A stretch of DNA of 53,150 bases from Achromobacter pulmonis (GTDB taxonomy: Bacteria > Pseudomonadota > Gammaproteobacteria > Burkholderiales > Burkholderiaceae_B): positions 1 through 53,150 of the forward strand of contig NZ_CADIJV010000034.1 in NCBI RefSeq assembly GCF_902859765.1, written 5' to 3'. Positions 51,789-53,150 of the stretch are shown here, piece by piece. Numbering within the stretch: position 1 is the stretch's first letter; every line of letters begins with the position of its first letter. The notes beneath the pieces are model-generated. The model had not been told where the DNA came from, searched no databases, and saw only the letters and a list, made by a program, of their open reading frames with translations. The translations under genes and the position numbers were made by a program.

Positions 51789-53150
51789 CTACAGCCAGCG
51801 CTCGAACATCCGCGAAAAGAACTCCATGAAGCGGTCATCCACGCCCCGGGCCTGCCAGGCCCCGGGGCTGATCCGTACCGATGCGGCCACATCGCGCTGG
51901 AACAGGGCCTCCATCCCGGCGCCGAAGTCCGCCCCCAGCACGACCGCGTTGACCTCGTAGTTCAACGCAAAGCTGCGCCAGTCCATGTTGCTCGATCCAA
52001 CCGTGGACCAGACGCCGTCCACCACCGCCGTCTTGGCATGCAACAGCGCATCGCGCCGTTCGTAAAGTTTCACGCCAGCCTGCAGCAGCCGGGTGTAGTG
52101 GGAACGGCCGGCATGGAAGACCAGCGAGGAATCGCTGAAACCGGGCAACACCAGCACCACATCCACCCCCCGGCGCGCCGCGGCCGCCAGCGCATCGACG
52201 AAGGCCGGATCCGGCACGAAGTAGGCCATGGTGATGTGGATCGAACGTTGGGCACTTTCGAACGCGGACATCAACGTCAGATAGACCGTGTAGCCATCGC
52301 CGCGGTCAGGCTGGTTGGCCAGGATCCGCACCCGCGTCGGTCCCGCCGCCGGTGCGATGGCCACGCCGCCGCCTCGCAAGGGCTCCTTGGCCTGGGACTG
52401 CCATCCACGCTCGATCACCGCTTCCAGTTGCGCCACGGCCGGCCCGTCGATGCGCAGATGCGTATCGCGCCATGGCGCGCCGGCGGCGCCGGTGCGCTCG
52501 CCATCCGCGCCGCCCGGCGCGACGCTCTCGGCCGCCGGCGATGACGCATACACGGCGCTGACGTTGATACCCCCCAGGTAGCCGACCTTGCCGTCCACGA
52601 CCAGGATCTTGCGATGGTTCCGCTGATTCGGCGACCAGCCGGCGCGGCTGCCGCTGGCCGGGTTGACCGGATTGAAAACGGCCACTTGCACGCCCGCATC
52701 GCGCAGCCGCTGGAACAGCGCATCCGGCGTATTGAGGGTGCCTACCGCGTCCACCATCAACGCCACATCGGCGCCCCGGCGCTTTGCCGCGATCAAGGCC
52801 TCGGCAAAGCGCGCGCCTTCCTCATCATCGTCGAAGATGTAGGTTTCCATATGGACATAGCGCCGCGCCTGGGCGATCGAACGCAGCATATCCTGGTAGG
52901 TGCCTGGCCCATCGGTCAGCAGGCGCACGCGATTGCCGGCCACCAGCGGCGCGCCGCTGACCGCCTCTTCCACCGCCAGGTGGCGCGCCAGAAAATCGTC
53001 CCGCGCATTGCGCGGATCCGCCGCGATAGCGTGGCCGCGCCGGTAGCTATCCCGGGCCGCATCGGCCGACAGCCCGGCCTGGGCCTGGCGCGCGGCGCGC
53101 TCGCGCGCATCGGGCACGCTGGCGCACGCGGCCAGCACTGCGATGCCGCC
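51789..53150 (-). CDS. Phospholipase D/cardiolipin synthase-family lipoprotein (5' end outside the window)
   Basis: A phosphatidyltransferase-type protein, at least 453 residues, truncated by the window edge at its N-terminus. Two HKD motifs are complete: NQRNHRKILVVDGKVGYLGG and LLHAKTAVVDGVWSTVGSSN, typical of cardiolipin synthase B/C. The N-terminal part visible is GGIAVLAACASVPDA, where LAAC is a lipobox, so the protein is probably an outer- or inner-membrane lipoprotein. A GTG at 53138 lies inside this signal peptide and is not the true start. The 21-bp gap to the convergent flavoprotein gene has no terminator. Lipid product is inferred from the family. Confidence 0.87.
   Translation of the reverse strand, partial: GGIAVLAACASVPDARERAARQAQAGLSADAARDSYRRGHAIAADPRNARDDFLARHLAVEEAVSGAPLVAGNRVRLLTDGPGTYQDMLRSIAQARRYVHMETYIFDDDEEGARFAEALIAAKRRGADVALMVDAVGTLNTPDALFQRLRDAGVQVAVFNPVNPASGSRAGWSPNQRNHRKILVVDGKVGYLGGINVSAVYASSPAAESVAPGGADGERTGAAGAPWRDTHLRIDGPAVAQLEAVIERGWQSQAKEPLRGGGVAIAPAAGPTRVRILANQPDRGDGYTVYLTLMSAFESAQRSIHITMAYFVPDPAFVDALAAAARRGVDVVLVLPGFSDSSLVFHAGRSHYTRLLQAGVKLYERRDALLHAKTAVVDGVWSTVGSSNMDWRSFALNYEVNAVVLGADFGAGMEALFQRDVAASVRISPGAWQARGVDDRFMEFFSRMFERWL

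Overview
This 53 kb window is high-GC chromosomal DNA from a betaproteobacterium, most likely a Bordetella or Achromobacter (Alcaligenaceae). The evidence is the GC content, a Bug/TctC solute receptor, a DUF3579 gene beside argD, a tonB-exbB-exbD operon under a Fur-type box, and protein sequences that read as typical for that family. I see no integrase, transposase, prophage gene or CRISPR array. Most genes are core or catabolic chromosomal genes.

Layout. 0.2-4.0 kb (+): argA, yggX and a phospholipase C-type phosphoesterase without an export signal. 4.1-10.5 kb (-): phoU, rpiA, aidB, an amidase and rmuC. 10.6-11.4 kb (+): a YrbL-family kinase-like gene behind an AT-rich leader. 11.4-16.4 kb (-): a six-gene run, potF-potG-potH-potI-yffB-mpg (putrescine ABC importer, ArsC-like reductase, 3-methyladenine glycosylase). 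16.6-20.3 kb (-): an overlapping trio of FtsX/YbbP permease, truncated globin and Kdo kinase. 20.4-23.3 kb (+): a TRAP transporter. 23.5-26.1 kb: DUF3579, argD, argF. 26.1-30.4 kb: a catabolic cluster (hydrolase remnant, EthD-like protein, CMD protein, Bug receptor, PDC-hydrolase-like amidohydrolase) with a divergent LysR regulator and a clear LysR box. 30.5-31.8 kb: argG. 31.9-35.7 kb (-): response regulator, histidine kinase and kup, with kinase and kup translationally coupled. 35.8-38.1 kb (-): tonB-exbB-exbD. 38.3-41.9 kb (-): tRNA-Val, hupB, a PiuC-type hydroxylase, a Cys/Met-metabolism PLP enzyme and rlmB. 42.2-44.6 kb (-): rnr. 44.8-46.0 kb: two identical tRNA-Leu(CAG) genes flanking tapT. 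46.1-53.15 kb: GNAT, EamA and AEC exporters, a YeeE/YedE sulfur transporter, a membrane-anchored glutamate-synthase-like flavoprotein, and a phospholipase D/cardiolipin synthase lipoprotein cut by the window edge.

Themes. Four arginine biosynthesis genes (argA, argD, argF, argG) and a putrescine importer lie within 31 kb. Alkylation and DNA-repair functions (aidB, mpg, rmuC) cluster around 6-12 kb. TonB energisation and an iron-dependent PiuC hydroxylase lie close together. rlmB, rnr, tapT and three tRNA genes form an RNA-maturation neighbourhood.

The most noteworthy signals are a 14-base poly-C (poly-G on the coding strand) tract in the leader of rlmB, reminiscent of Bordetella phase-variation tracts; the kup gene coupled to an apparently intramembrane-sensing kinase; the duplicated tRNA-Leu genes bracketing tapT; a long structured hupB leader; and the PDC-hydrolase-like catabolic cluster with a decayed hydrolase. 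I did not find a defence or mobile system. The novelty here is regulatory and organisational.
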